Shown here: positions 8,454 through 16,365 of the stretch, one piece after another
Position numbering within the stretch: the stretch's first letter is position 1
Layout of the letters: every line of letters begins with the position of its first letter
Assembly (NCBI RefSeq): GCF_021545335.1
Contig: NZ_CP089312.1
Coordinates: forward strand, 992,001 to 1,056,000
Length of the DNA: 64,000 nucleotides
Direction of reading: 5' to 3'
From: Streptomyces sp. GQFP
GTDB lineage: Bacteria; Actinomycetota; Actinomycetes; Streptomycetales; Streptomycetaceae
Notes under the pieces: model-generated
What the model saw: the letters and a program-made list of their open reading frames with translations, nothing else
The model's database searches: none
Told to the model about the DNA's origin: nothing
Position numbers and translations under genes: made by a program

Positions 8454-9602
8454 TCACAGGCCGAGCGAGCGGCCGACGATCTCTTTCATGATCTCGTTGG
8501 TGCCGCCGTAGATCTTCTGGACGCGGGCGTCGACGAACGCGCGCGCGATGGGGTATTCGGTCATATAGCCATAGCCGCCGAACAGTTGGAGGCAGCGGTC
8601 CGTCACCCGGTTCTGCAGTTCCGCGCACCACCACTTCGCCATGGCCGCCTCCTCCGCCGACAGTTCGCCGTCGACATGAGCGAGCACGCAACCGTCGATG
8701 TAGGTCTGTGCGATCCGCACCTCGGTCGCCATTTCCGCCAGCGCGAAGCGGCTGTTCTGGAAGGACCCGACCGCCTTTCCGAAGGCGGTGCGCTCCTTGA
8801 CGTAGGCGAGGGTCCAGCCCAGGGCCGCGTCGGCGGCGGCAACGGCGATGGTGGCGATGGACAGCCGCTCCTGCGGGAGGTTGGCGGACAGATAGCCGAA
8901 GCCCGCGCCCTCCGTGCCGAGCAGGTTGGCGGCGGGGACCCGGGCGTCGGCGAAGAACAGTTCCGCCGTGTCCTGGGCGTGGATCCCGATCTTGTCGAGG
9001 TTGCGTCCGCGGGTGAAGCCGGGGGTACCGCGCTCGACCGCCAGCAGGCTGATGCCCCGCGCGCCCGCCGACGGGTCGGTCTTCACCACGACGATCACGA
9101 GATCGGCGTTGATGCCGTTGGTGATGAAGGTCTTCGAGCCGTTGACGAGGTAGTGGTCCCCGTCGCGAACGGCTGTGGTGCGTACGGCGCCCAGGTCGGA
9201 GCCGGTGCCCGGTTCGGTCATCGCGATCGCGGTGATGGTCTCGCCGGACATCAGGCCGGGGAACCAGCGGCCGGCCTGCTCCTCGGTCGCCAGCTGCCGC
9301 AGGTACGGGATGCCGGTGTCGGTGTGCAGGCTCAACCCGAGGCCGGAGGCGTTGACGGCGGCGGCCTGCACCTCCTCGTGCATCACGTAGTTGTAGCGGA
9401 AGTCCTGGACACCGCCGCCCCCGTACTTCTCGGGCAGGCTGATGCCGAGGAACCCGTGCCGCCCGGCGGCGGTGAAGAGTTCGCGGGGGACGATGCCGGC
9501 CCGCTCCCACTCCAGGTGGTGCGGCACGACCTCCTTGTCGAGGAAGCGGCGGAAGCTCTCGCGGAAGAGGTCGTGCTCCTCCTCGAAGACGCGGCGCCTC
9601 AT
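8454..9602 (-). CDS. acyl-CoA dehydrogenase
   Basis: 382 residues; start ATG 9602 overlaps the CaiB stop (ATGA). It shows the full acyl-CoA dehydrogenase pattern: LGISLPEKYGGGGVQDFRY, TAIAMTEPGTGSDLGAVRTT, YLVNGSKTFITNG, ERLSIATIAV, ERTAFGKAVGSFQNSRF and the C-terminal LQLFGGYGYMTEYPIARAF, with IYGGTNEIMKEIVGR at the end. All FAD-contact motifs appear intact. Gly occupies the place of the MCAD catalytic Glu in YGGT, common among actinobacterial FadE proteins whose base lies on another helix. Expected role: alpha,beta-dehydrogenation of a CoA thioester in the same pathway as the neighbouring lyase and hydratases. Confidence 0.95.
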   Translation of the reverse strand: MRRRVFEEEHDLFRESFRRFLDKEVVPHHLEWERAGIVPRELFTAAGRHGFLGISLPEKYGGGGVQDFRYNYVMHEEVQAAAVNASGLGLSLHTDTGIPYLRQLATEEQAGRWFPGLMSGETITAIAMTEPGTGSDLGAVRTTAVRDGDHYLVNGSKTFITNGINADLVIVVVKTDPSAGARGISLLAVERGTPGFTRGRNLDKIGIHAQDTAELFFADARVPAANLLGTEGAGFGYLSANLPQERLSIATIAVAAADAALGWTLAYVKERTAFGKAVGSFQNSRFALAEMATEVRIAQTYIDGCVLAHVDGELSAEEAAMAKWWCAELQNRVTDRCLQLFGGYGYMTEYPIARAFVDARVQKIYGGTNEIMKEIVGRSLGL

Positions 9603-10837
9603 ACCACGCCGCGCTTGCGCAGGCCCGCCACCTCGTCGGCGGACAGGCCGAGTTCGGCGAGCACCTCCTCCGTGTGCTGCCCCAGCGCGGGAGCCGGCCT
9701 GCGGAGGTCGAAGGGCTGGCCCGTCACCGGCGCGGGCCAGCCGGTGCTGGTGTACGGGCCCGCGACCGGGTGGACCGAGTCGTGGACGATCTCGCGGGCC
9801 CTCAGATGCTCGTCCGACAGGAGGTCGAGCTTGGAGTTGGCGGGGCTGAGCGGGATGTCGTACCGGCGGGCGATGTCCACCCACTCCGCGGCCGTCCGCT
9901 CGCGGAAGACCGGGACGAGTTCATCGAGCAGATCACGTCGCCCGCCGTCGGCGAAGTCCACCGCGAAGGTGGTGTTCTTCACGTCGAGGAGGTCCTCGCG
10001 GCCGACCGCACGGCAGAAGTTGTCCCAGAACTTGTGCTCGATCGCGGCGAGCAGCACGATCTTGTCGTCCTTGGTCCGGTACCAGGTGTACTTCGGCCGC
10101 TTCCGGGGATCCATCCCCACCGGCGGCGGGGGGTTGCGGCGGTCGGTGACGCGGTCGGCGTTCCATGACATCACCGCGTCCAGGCACTGGTTGGCCAGTA
10201 CCGCGTCCGCGCCCGCGGCGTCGATGTAGGCGCCCTCGCCGGTCAGGTCGCGGTGGCGCAGGGCGGCGACCGCGGTGAGGCCGGCGTACAGCGCCGTCGA
10301 CAGCGGGCCGTCGATGGAGCCGGAGAAGTACTGCCCCTGCGGGTTGAGCACCTGGCGGACGACGCCTTCGTCGTCGATCTCGTACTGTTCCTGGCCGGCG
10401 ACGGCTCCCATCATGTAGCCGTGCACCGGGATCTGGCCGTAGGGTCCGCGGGTGCCGAAGCCGCTGGCCTGGCAGTAGATGATGTCGGGCTTGACCTCGG
10501 CCTGCGCGGCGTAGCCGATACCGAGCTTCTCGCAGGCGTCCCCCGCGAAGCCGTCGACGAAGATGTCGGCGGTCCTGAGCAGGTCGAAGAAGATGCTCCG
10601 GCCGTCGTCGCCGCGGAGGTCGAGTTCGACGCTGCGCTTGTTGCGGTTGCAGAGCAGGTGGAAGACGCTGTTCTGCGGGGTGATCCGGTCGCCGAGTTCG
10701 CGCAGGTAGTCGCCCGTGCCGGGGCGCTCGATCTTGATGACGTCGGCGCCGAGGTCGCCGAGCAGGCGGCTGGTCTGGTCGCCGGTCGGCAGCATGGCGC
10801 ATTCCAGGACGCGGATGCCCTCCAGGAGCCGGATCAT
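9599..10837 (-). CDS. CaiB/BaiF-family CoA-transferase or racemase-like protein
   Basis: 412 residues from ATG 10837, ATGA-coupled to the upstream DUF gene. LECAMLPTGDQTSRLLGDLG and ADVIKIERPGTGDYLREL are the class III CoA-transferase start; SGFGTRGPYGQIPVHGYMMG is the central motif. Aligned without gaps to formyl-CoA transferase and alpha-methylacyl-CoA racemase, the nucleophilic Asp (Asp169 of Frc) falls on Gly (V-H-G-Y), while the preceding His is kept, as is an Asp in SIDGPL where racemases have theirs. It may therefore be a racemase or an atypical transferase acting on an alpha-methyl acyl-CoA. The paralogue at 20765-22006 shares this substitution. Family: sure; reaction: not. Confidence 0.9.
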   Translation of the reverse strand: MIRLLEGIRVLECAMLPTGDQTSRLLGDLGADVIKIERPGTGDYLRELGDRITPQNSVFHLLCNRNKRSVELDLRGDDGRSIFFDLLRTADIFVDGFAGDACEKLGIGYAAQAEVKPDIIYCQASGFGTRGPYGQIPVHGYMMGAVAGQEQYEIDDEGVVRQVLNPQGQYFSGSIDGPLSTALYAGLTAVAALRHRDLTGEGAYIDAAGADAVLANQCLDAVMSWNADRVTDRRNPPPPVGMDPRKRPKYTWYRTKDDKIVLLAAIEHKFWDNFCRAVGREDLLDVKNTTFAVDFADGGRRDLLDELVPVFRERTAAEWVDIARRYDIPLSPANSKLDLLSDEHLRAREIVHDSVHPVAGPYTSTGWPAPVTGQPFDLRRPAPALGQHTEEVLAELGLSADEVAGLRKRGVV

Positions 10838-11814
10838 GACGTGCGGAGGGATCGCAGGAAACCGCGGGCCTGGATGCCGGGGAACCACTCGATGGCCTCG
10901 CCGTACTGCTTGGAGCCGTCGTCGAGGGTCCATTCGCACAGGGACCAGAACTGCAGGTAGCGGGCCCATGGAACCCATTTGAGGACGTTCTTGCACTCGC
11001 CCTCGGCCCGCACGGTGCGTTCCAGGTCGTCGGTGCCTTCGATGACGAGCTTCCACGGGACGCCGTCGGGGCGGCGTTCGACCACCTTGCGGGTGCCGGA
11101 GACGATGTTGCTGACCTTGTCGTCCTTCTGGATCCAGCCGGTGATGGCGGGTTCGGTCGTGCCGACGACGGGGTCGCTCTCGCGCGGCTCGGTGCCCATG
11201 TTGTACATCTGGACGGCGAACCCCTTGCCGTCGTTGAACCACGGGAAGTCCCCGCGCGGATTGTCCCGGTACAGCCGGGGTCCCCAGGAGTGGTCGCGGT
11301 TGGATCCGCAGTCGACGTCGATCTCCTCGCCGTTGACCCAGACCTTGCCGCTGACCCTGCCGCCCTGCTCGTAGTGGTGGGGGCCCCACTCCTCGGAACC
11401 GTCGGGGAAACCCGCGTTGGCCACTTCCATGGTGGCGTCGAAGCGCAGATCGAACTGGCAGCCGTCGCGGTCGTACTGCATGAGGAAGGTCTTCTGCGGC
11501 TCGACGCAGCGCAGGGTGAGGCCGTTCGGCGTCGTGTAGTCGAACATCTCGGTCGTGCCGGCGGAGATGTCGAGCGGCGCGAACTCGTGCCAGTCGTGGT
11601 AGAGGCAGTCGTACATCTCCTCGCCGCTGGGATCCCAGAGCGCGACACCGGTCATGGAGAAGTTCATGTTGGGCCGGTGGTTCATGTAGACGAAGCCGCT
11701 CAGATCGCGTTCGGGCACATGGAAGGGGAACCATGCGCTCTCGTTCCAGAAGGGGCTGTCCGTCATGGTGGTCTGGTGGAAGTAGTCGTCTTCCGGCCGA
11801 ACGAAGTCGACCAT
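10834..11814 (-). CDS. DUF7065/DUF7064-like protein (CrtC/AttH-type lipocalin-like fold suspected)
   Basis: 326 residues; the ATG at 11814 (AGGAGG seven bases upstream) is preferred to one 14 codons earlier. It is the first gene of the leftward operon. It is rich in Trp, Tyr and acidic residues and contains two halves with beta-strand-like character; CGSNRDHSWGPRLYRD around the middle and WNESAWFPFHVPERD near the start resemble proteins annotated DUF7065/DUF7064, distantly like carotenoid 1,2-hydratase (CrtC) and AttH. No signal peptide or membrane segment is seen, so it is probably cytosolic. Such proteins recur in actinobacterial degradation clusters; a binding or hydratase role for a hydrophobic substrate is a guess. 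Function unassigned. Confidence 0.75.
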   Translation of the reverse strand: MVDFVRPEDDYFHQTTMTDSPFWNESAWFPFHVPERDLSGFVYMNHRPNMNFSMTGVALWDPSGEEMYDCLYHDWHEFAPLDISAGTTEMFDYTTPNGLTLRCVEPQKTFLMQYDRDGCQFDLRFDATMEVANAGFPDGSEEWGPHHYEQGGRVSGKVWVNGEEIDVDCGSNRDHSWGPRLYRDNPRGDFPWFNDGKGFAVQMYNMGTEPRESDPVVGTTEPAITGWIQKDDKVSNIVSGTRKVVERRPDGVPWKLVIEGTDDLERTVRAEGECKNVLKWVPWARYLQFWSLCEWTLDDGSKQYGEAIEWFPGIQARGFLRSLRTS

Positions 11815-11990
11815 GAAAGGCCTCCTGGAGCGAGGGGGCGGCGCCCGCGCCATCACACGAGCCGGTGCCTAAATGAACGCAGATTTTGACTGACGACGCA
11901 AGGTGCACGCGTCTGACTGACGCTATGTGGCCACCTGGACTGAACCTGACTTAGATTATAAAATAGGCTCCTCCTTGGGGAAGGACTCCG
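11815..11990. promoter_or_regulatory. divergent promoter region with a copy of the shared 17-bp motif
   Basis: Region between the leftward eight-gene operon (start 11814) and the rightward gene at 11991. It contains TGAACCTGACTTAGATT at 11941-11957, whose reverse complement AATCTAAGTCAGGTTCA is the best match to a sequence repeated at five other promoters in this window (consensus AATCTAAGYCAGGTTCR). An AT-rich TATAAAATAG follows at 11958-11967. No good -35 hexamer precedes the TAGATT, so expression may need an activator. Confidence 0.55.
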
Positions 11991-13424
11991 ATGACGGGCC
12001 TGCTCGCCTACGGGGCGTACGTGCCCTACCACCGGCTGCTGCGACGGGACCTGGGCGCGGCGCTGGGGAGCCGTGCGGGGAAGGGCAGCCGCGCGGTCGC
12101 CTCCTACGACGAGGACACCACCTCGATGGCTGTGGAGGCCGCCCGGAACGCGCTGCACTCCGTGCGCGTCCGCCCGCAGCGGCTGTACCTCGCGACATCC
12201 GCTCCGCCCTACCTCGACAAGACCAACGCCGCGGCCGTCCATGCCGCCCTGGGCCTCGACCGGTCCACGCTCGCCGTCGACATGGGCGGCGCGCCCCGCT
12301 CCGCGATCGGCGCACTGCTGGCGGCCGCCGACGCGCCGGTCCCCACACTCGCGCTGCTGTCCGACATCCGTACCGGGCTGCCGGGCAGCGGCGACGAGCG
12401 CGACGGTGGTGACGCCGCCGCCGCGCTGCTCTTCGGACCCGGCGGTCCCGGGGCCCCGGTGCTGGCGGAGGTCGTGGGCTCGGCGTCCACGACCGAGGAG
12501 TTCCTGGAGCGTTGGCGGCTCCCCGGCGCGCCGGCCTCGCGCACCTGGGAGGACCGCTTCGGCGGGCATGTGTACGGGCCGCTCACCGAGGATGCCTTCG
12601 CCGCCGCGCTCAAGGCCGCGGGCCTCACTCCCGAGCAGGTCGACCACCTGGTGGTCTGTGGATCGGCGTCCCGGCCGAACGCGGCGTTCGCGCGCGGTAG
12701 CGGCGTGCGCACCGGGGCGGTCGCGCCGTCGCTCACCGACAGCGTGGGCAATCCCGGGACGGCGCAGCCCGGCCTGCTGCTCGCCGACGTGCTGGACCGG
12801 GCGGTTCCCGGCCAGTACGTGGTGCTCGTGCAACTCGCCGACGGGGCAACGGCCATCGTGCTCCGTACGACCGAGCACATCGGCACGACCAGGCCCCGGG
12901 TCTCCGTCACCGGCCAGGTCACCGGGGGCTCCCCCGGGCTCGGCTACCACCTCTTCCTCACCTGGCGCGGCCTGCTCGACCGCGAACCGCCCCGGCGGCC
13001 CGAGCCCGACGCCCCCGCGGCGCCGCCGTCGCACCGCGCGAGCGGGTACAAGTACGCCTTCGAGGCCACGCGTTGCGAAGCCTGCGGGACCGTCAACCTG
13101 CCGCCGTCCAGAGTGTGTTACTCCTGCTCCGCGGTGGACCGGATGGCCGGACACCCGATGCGCGACGCCCTCGGGACGGTGGCCACCTTCACAGTGGACC
13201 GGCTGGCTTTCACCCCGAGCCCGCCGATGGTCGCCGTCGTCGTCGACTTCGACGGCGGGGGCCGTTTCCGCTGTGAGCTCGCCGACGCGGGGCCCGACGA
13301 GGTGACGATCGGGATGCGCGTCGAACTCACCTTCCGCCGCCTGCTCACGGCGGACGGCGTACACAACTACTTCTGGAAGGCCAGGCCGGTGCGGACACGA
13401 ACGAACGGTGAGGTCGAGACCTGA
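11991..13424 (+). CDS. HMG-CoA-synthase-like domain fused to a DUF35 OB-fold/zinc domain
   Basis: 477 residues, ATG 11991 after GGGGAAGGA. Residues 1-320 follow the HMG-CoA synthase fold (YDEDTTSMAVEAARNAL; LLSDIRTGLPGSGDERDGGD; GDAAAALLFG). The active-site Cys of the synthase (usually ACYGGT) is missing: the stretch reads AVDMGGAPRSAIGAL. Residues about 355-460 form a DUF35 domain with a rubredoxin-like zinc knuckle CEACG and CYSC, then an OB-fold. DUF35 proteins act as partners of thiolases and aldolases, and the gene is fused by TGATG overlap to a thiolase. Likely it is the scaffold or acyl-CoA-binding partner of that thiolase rather than a true HMG-CoA synthase. Similar two-domain proteins exist in archaea and actinobacteria, there as separate or fused genes. 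Confidence 0.87.
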   Translation: MTGLLAYGAYVPYHRLLRRDLGAALGSRAGKGSRAVASYDEDTTSMAVEAARNALHSVRVRPQRLYLATSAPPYLDKTNAAAVHAALGLDRSTLAVDMGGAPRSAIGALLAAADAPVPTLALLSDIRTGLPGSGDERDGGDAAAALLFGPGGPGAPVLAEVVGSASTTEEFLERWRLPGAPASRTWEDRFGGHVYGPLTEDAFAAALKAAGLTPEQVDHLVVCGSASRPNAAFARGSGVRTGAVAPSLTDSVGNPGTAQPGLLLADVLDRAVPGQYVVLVQLADGATAIVLRTTEHIGTTRPRVSVTGQVTGGSPGLGYHLFLTWRGLLDREPPRRPEPDAPAAPPSHRASGYKYAFEATRCEACGTVNLPPSRVCYSCSAVDRMAGHPMRDALGTVATFTVDRLAFTPSPPMVAVVVDFDGGGRFRCELADAGPDEVTIGMRVELTFRRLLTADGVHNYFWKARPVRTRTNGEVET

Positions 13425-14629
13425 TGGCGTCGAGGGGAATTCGCGACCGGGTCGCCATAGTCGGCATGGGATGCACGGCCTTCGGCGAGCACTGGGACCG
13501 GGGCACGGACGACCTGCTGGTCGAGGCCGCCGTCGCCGCCTCGCGCAGCGCCGCGCTGCCCGTGCCGGACATCGACGCCTTCTGGCTGGGCACCTACCTG
13601 TCCGGGGTGTCCGGGCTGACGCTCAGCCGGCCGCTCCGGCTGCGGGACAAGCCCGTCAGCCGCGTCGAGAACATGTGCGCGACCGGCTCGGAAGCACTGC
13701 GCGGCGCGTGCTACGCGGTGGCCAGTGGCGCCTACGACACCGCGATGGCGGTCGGGGTGGAGAAGCTCAAGGACTCCGGCTTCTCCGGGCTGACCCGCCA
13801 GTCCATTCCCGGCGACGGCACCGGCGGCACACTGGGTACGACGTCGGCTCCCGCCAACTTCAGCCTCCTGGCGCCGGCGTACGCGCGGAAGTACGGCGTC
13901 GACACCGAGCGCCTGAAGGAGGTGTTCACCCGCATCGCGTGGAAGAACCACCGCAACGGGGCCCGCAATCCCAGGGCGCAGTTCCGCACGGAGGTCGCCA
14001 AGGAGACGATCGCCGGCTCGCCCCTGGTCGCCGGCGACCTCGGCGTGTTCGACTGCTCGGGGGTGTCCGACGGCGCCGCGGCGGCGATCGTCGTACGGGC
14101 GGAGGACGCGCACCGCTACACCGACAAGCCGCTCTACGTGAAGGCCCTGTCGTTCGTCTCCGGCGCGGCGGACGGCAACGTCGATCCGGACTACGACTTC
14201 ACCACGTTCCCCGAAGTGACGTCCTCCGCCCGGGAGGCCTACCGCCAGGCCGGAGTCCAGGACCCGCGTACGGAGATCGCGATGGCCGAGGTGCACGACT
14301 GTTTCACGGTCACCGAACTCGTCCTGATGGAGGACCTCGGCTTCGCCGACCGCGGTACGGCCTGGAAGAACGTCCTCGCCGGCGCCTATGACCTCGACGG
14401 TTCACTGCCGGTCAATCCCGACGGCGGCCTCAAGGCCTTCGGGCACCCGGTGGGCGCGTCGGGTCTGCGGATGCTGTTCGAGTGCTGGCTCCAGCTGCGG
14501 GGCGAGGCGCCGCAGGATCGCCGGATCCCGGAGCCGGGCGGCAGGCTCGGCCTGACGCACAACCTCGGCGGCGGCCCCGGGGAGTGTGTGTCCTTCGTGT
14601 CCCTTGTCGGCACGGAGCCCAGGTCCTGA
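13424..14629 (+). CDS. thiolase, SCP2/lipid-transfer type acetyl-CoA acyltransferase
   Basis: 401 residues; its ATG shares a base with the preceding stop (TGATG). The nucleophilic cysteine lies in VENMCATGSEALRGAC, the second-half HDCFT and the C-terminal GGLKAFGHPVGASG supply the His and oxyanion residues, so this is a catalytically intact SCP2-type thiolase. It would cleave a 3-ketoacyl-CoA with CoA to give acetyl- or propionyl-CoA. The upstream DUF35 fusion protein is its likely complex partner; archaeal thiolase/HMG-CoA synthase/DUF35 complexes are a precedent for such gene neighbours. Divergent from the operon that supplies dehydrogenase, hydratase and SDR steps, it would close a beta-oxidation round. 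Confidence 0.93.
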   Translation: MASRGIRDRVAIVGMGCTAFGEHWDRGTDDLLVEAAVAASRSAALPVPDIDAFWLGTYLSGVSGLTLSRPLRLRDKPVSRVENMCATGSEALRGACYAVASGAYDTAMAVGVEKLKDSGFSGLTRQSIPGDGTGGTLGTTSAPANFSLLAPAYARKYGVDTERLKEVFTRIAWKNHRNGARNPRAQFRTEVAKETIAGSPLVAGDLGVFDCSGVSDGAAAAIVVRAEDAHRYTDKPLYVKALSFVSGAADGNVDPDYDFTTFPEVTSSAREAYRQAGVQDPRTEIAMAEVHDCFTVTELVLMEDLGFADRGTAWKNVLAGAYDLDGSLPVNPDGGLKAFGHPVGASGLRMLFECWLQLRGEAPQDRRIPEPGGRLGLTHNLGGGPGECVSFVSLVGTEPRS

Positions 14630-14779
14630 GCGGTCTCGGTGAAGTGGGGTGCGTTCCCGCCCCCGCCGCGATGGGGGACCTCTCGCGGCGTAGATCGTCG
14701 GGGTTGTCCCAGGGGCGCACGATCGGAATGGGCGAAGCGTTCTCGCAACGGATCGACCGAGGTCGACAGTCGTGCCGTG

Positions 14780-16333
14780 ATGGGTGAAACTCTGGGGGTG
14801 GTGGACGGACGACTGGCGGCGCTCGACCGCCTTGTCGCCGTGGCGGCGGACGAGTGGCTGGACGACCCGCGTGACGCGGCGGTCTACGGCCGGCTGGTCG
14901 GCGCGATCGAGACTCGCCGTGCCTACCTCGGGTCCCGACACGCGGCGGACGGTACCGAGCCCCAGCGGATGGTCTCGACCGCCGCGGCGGGGCGGGACGG
15001 CGCTCCCGGCGGGACCGCCGCACCCGATGACCCTGCTGTGCCGACATCGGTGCCCGGCAACGGTCGCCCTCGCCTGACCAAGGCCGACAAGACGCGCACC
15101 CGGATCCTCGATTCGGCCGCGAAGGTGTTCAGTCGCAAGGGCTACACGGAGACACGGCTGTCCGACATCGCCGCCGAGGCGGCGATACATTCCGGCAGCC
15201 TTTACTACCATTTCCGCACCCGCGAGGAACTCGTCGACGAAGTGCTGCGCGTCGGCCAGGAGCGCGTCGACCGGTTCGTCCGTCAGCGCGTGGCGTCCCT
15301 GCCTCCGGACGCGACGCACCTCGCCAGACTGCGTGAACTCATCACCGCGCACCTGGAGATGGTGTTGGAGATCGGCAACTACACCAGCGCCATGATCCGG
15401 ATCATCGGACAGGTGCCCGAGGATGTCCATCGGCGACGGCTGCACGACCAGCGTCAATACGGCGGGTACTGGCGATGCCTGTTCGAACAGGCGCAGGCCG
15501 GCGGGGAGTTGCGCACCGACGTCGACCTCCCGGCGATGATGATGTTGATCCTTGGCGCGCTGAACTCCTCGCCCGACTGGTACTGCTCCGGCGAGGACCT
15601 CTCCCCCGCGAAGCTCAGGCCCGCGCTGGGCGACCTGTTCCTGACGGGTCTGGCCACGGGGCACCGCCCGACCGCCATCGCACCGGCAGAACCGGAGGAG
15701 GCCCGCCTGAAGCCGCGTCCGGCGCTGCCCGGCGTCGACGGTTCGCGCCGTGCGGCGACCCGGGCCCGGATCCTCCAGGCGGCCGCCCGGGTACTGGGGG
15801 AGCAAGGCTATGGCGGGATCCGGATCAGCACCGTGGCCGCAGTCGCCGGACTACGCCCAGGAAGCCTCTACTACCACTTCCACTCGCGCGACGATCTCCT
15901 CGCCGGCCTGCTCGCCGAGGCCTGGGAGCATGCGGACCGCCTCGTCCGCGAGGCCGTGGCGGACCTGCCCGCGAATGCCTCACGTCTGGACCGGGTGTCC
16001 GCCGCGGTGACGGCACACATGCTTTCGGCACTTGGCCGTGGCTCGTACACCTCGGGGCTCCTGCGCATCTTCGAACAGCTTCCCGAAGAGGTGCGGCGCC
16101 CGAGCCTCGCCGGCCGGCTGGCGTTCACGGCGTACTGGCGCCACCTGCTCACGTCCGCCCAGGAAGCCGGCGAGATCCACGCCGACGTCGACGTTCCCTC
16201 GGTGACCATGATGCTCATCGGGACCAGCAACTGGGCCGCCGAGTGGTACCGGCCCGACGGGCGCCTCGACCCCACCACACTGGCCGCGCAGTTCACGACC
16301 ATGATCTTCCATGGACTGGTCCGCCGCGACTGA
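14780..16333 (+). CDS. tandem TetR-family regulator (two TetR modules in one chain)
   Basis: 517 residues if the ATG at 14780 is used; the start is uncertain because the ribosome site is weak and the frame stays open to 14639. After an 85-residue helical extension and a disordered Ala/Gly/Pro linker come two complete TetR units: the first HTH around TRILDSAAKVFSRKGYTETR and GSLYYHFRTREELVDEV, the second around TRARILQAAARVLGEQGYGG and GSLYYHFHSRDDLLAG. Each is followed by an all-helical ligand domain (PEDVHRRRL; ALNSSPDWY / TSNWAAEWYRPDG). A second protein with the same double design is at 49645-50943. It is probably a repressor of nearby operons, binding an acyl-CoA or pathway intermediate. 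Confidence 0.9.
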   Translation: MGETLGVVDGRLAALDRLVAVAADEWLDDPRDAAVYGRLVGAIETRRAYLGSRHAADGTEPQRMVSTAAAGRDGAPGGTAAPDDPAVPTSVPGNGRPRLTKADKTRTRILDSAAKVFSRKGYTETRLSDIAAEAAIHSGSLYYHFRTREELVDEVLRVGQERVDRFVRQRVASLPPDATHLARLRELITAHLEMVLEIGNYTSAMIRIIGQVPEDVHRRRLHDQRQYGGYWRCLFEQAQAGGELRTDVDLPAMMMLILGALNSSPDWYCSGEDLSPAKLRPALGDLFLTGLATGHRPTAIAPAEPEEARLKPRPALPGVDGSRRAATRARILQAAARVLGEQGYGGIRISTVAAVAGLRPGSLYYHFHSRDDLLAGLLAEAWEHADRLVREAVADLPANASRLDRVSAAVTAHMLSALGRGSYTSGLLRIFEQLPEEVRRPSLAGRLAFTAYWRHLLTSAQEAGEIHADVDVPSVTMMLIGTSNWAAEWYRPDGRLDPTTLAAQFTTMIFHGLVRRD

Positions 16334-16365
16334 GGGGCTCGGGACCGCTACGGCACGGGATGCCG

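Noticed and set aside
7374..10229. Very long plus-strand open frame opposite the acyl-CoA dehydrogenase, lyase and CaiB genes
   Set aside because: It is the antisense shadow of well-supported leftward genes in about 70% GC DNA; its product is Gly/Ala/Arg/Asp-rich with no domain and no ribosome site. Similar shadows at 16720-18864, 25996-27975, 38711-40345, 41827-43812 and 58566-60461 were dropped for the same reason.
11991..14629. Polyketide or antibiotic biosynthesis cluster reading (ketosynthase-like genes, P450s, LAL and SnoaL proteins)
   Set aside because: The thiolase-fold proteins are SCP2/HMGCS types with DUF35 partners, there is no KS/AT/ACP module, NRPS or terpene cyclase, and acyl-CoA dehydrogenase, hydratase and lyase genes dominate: catabolism fits better.
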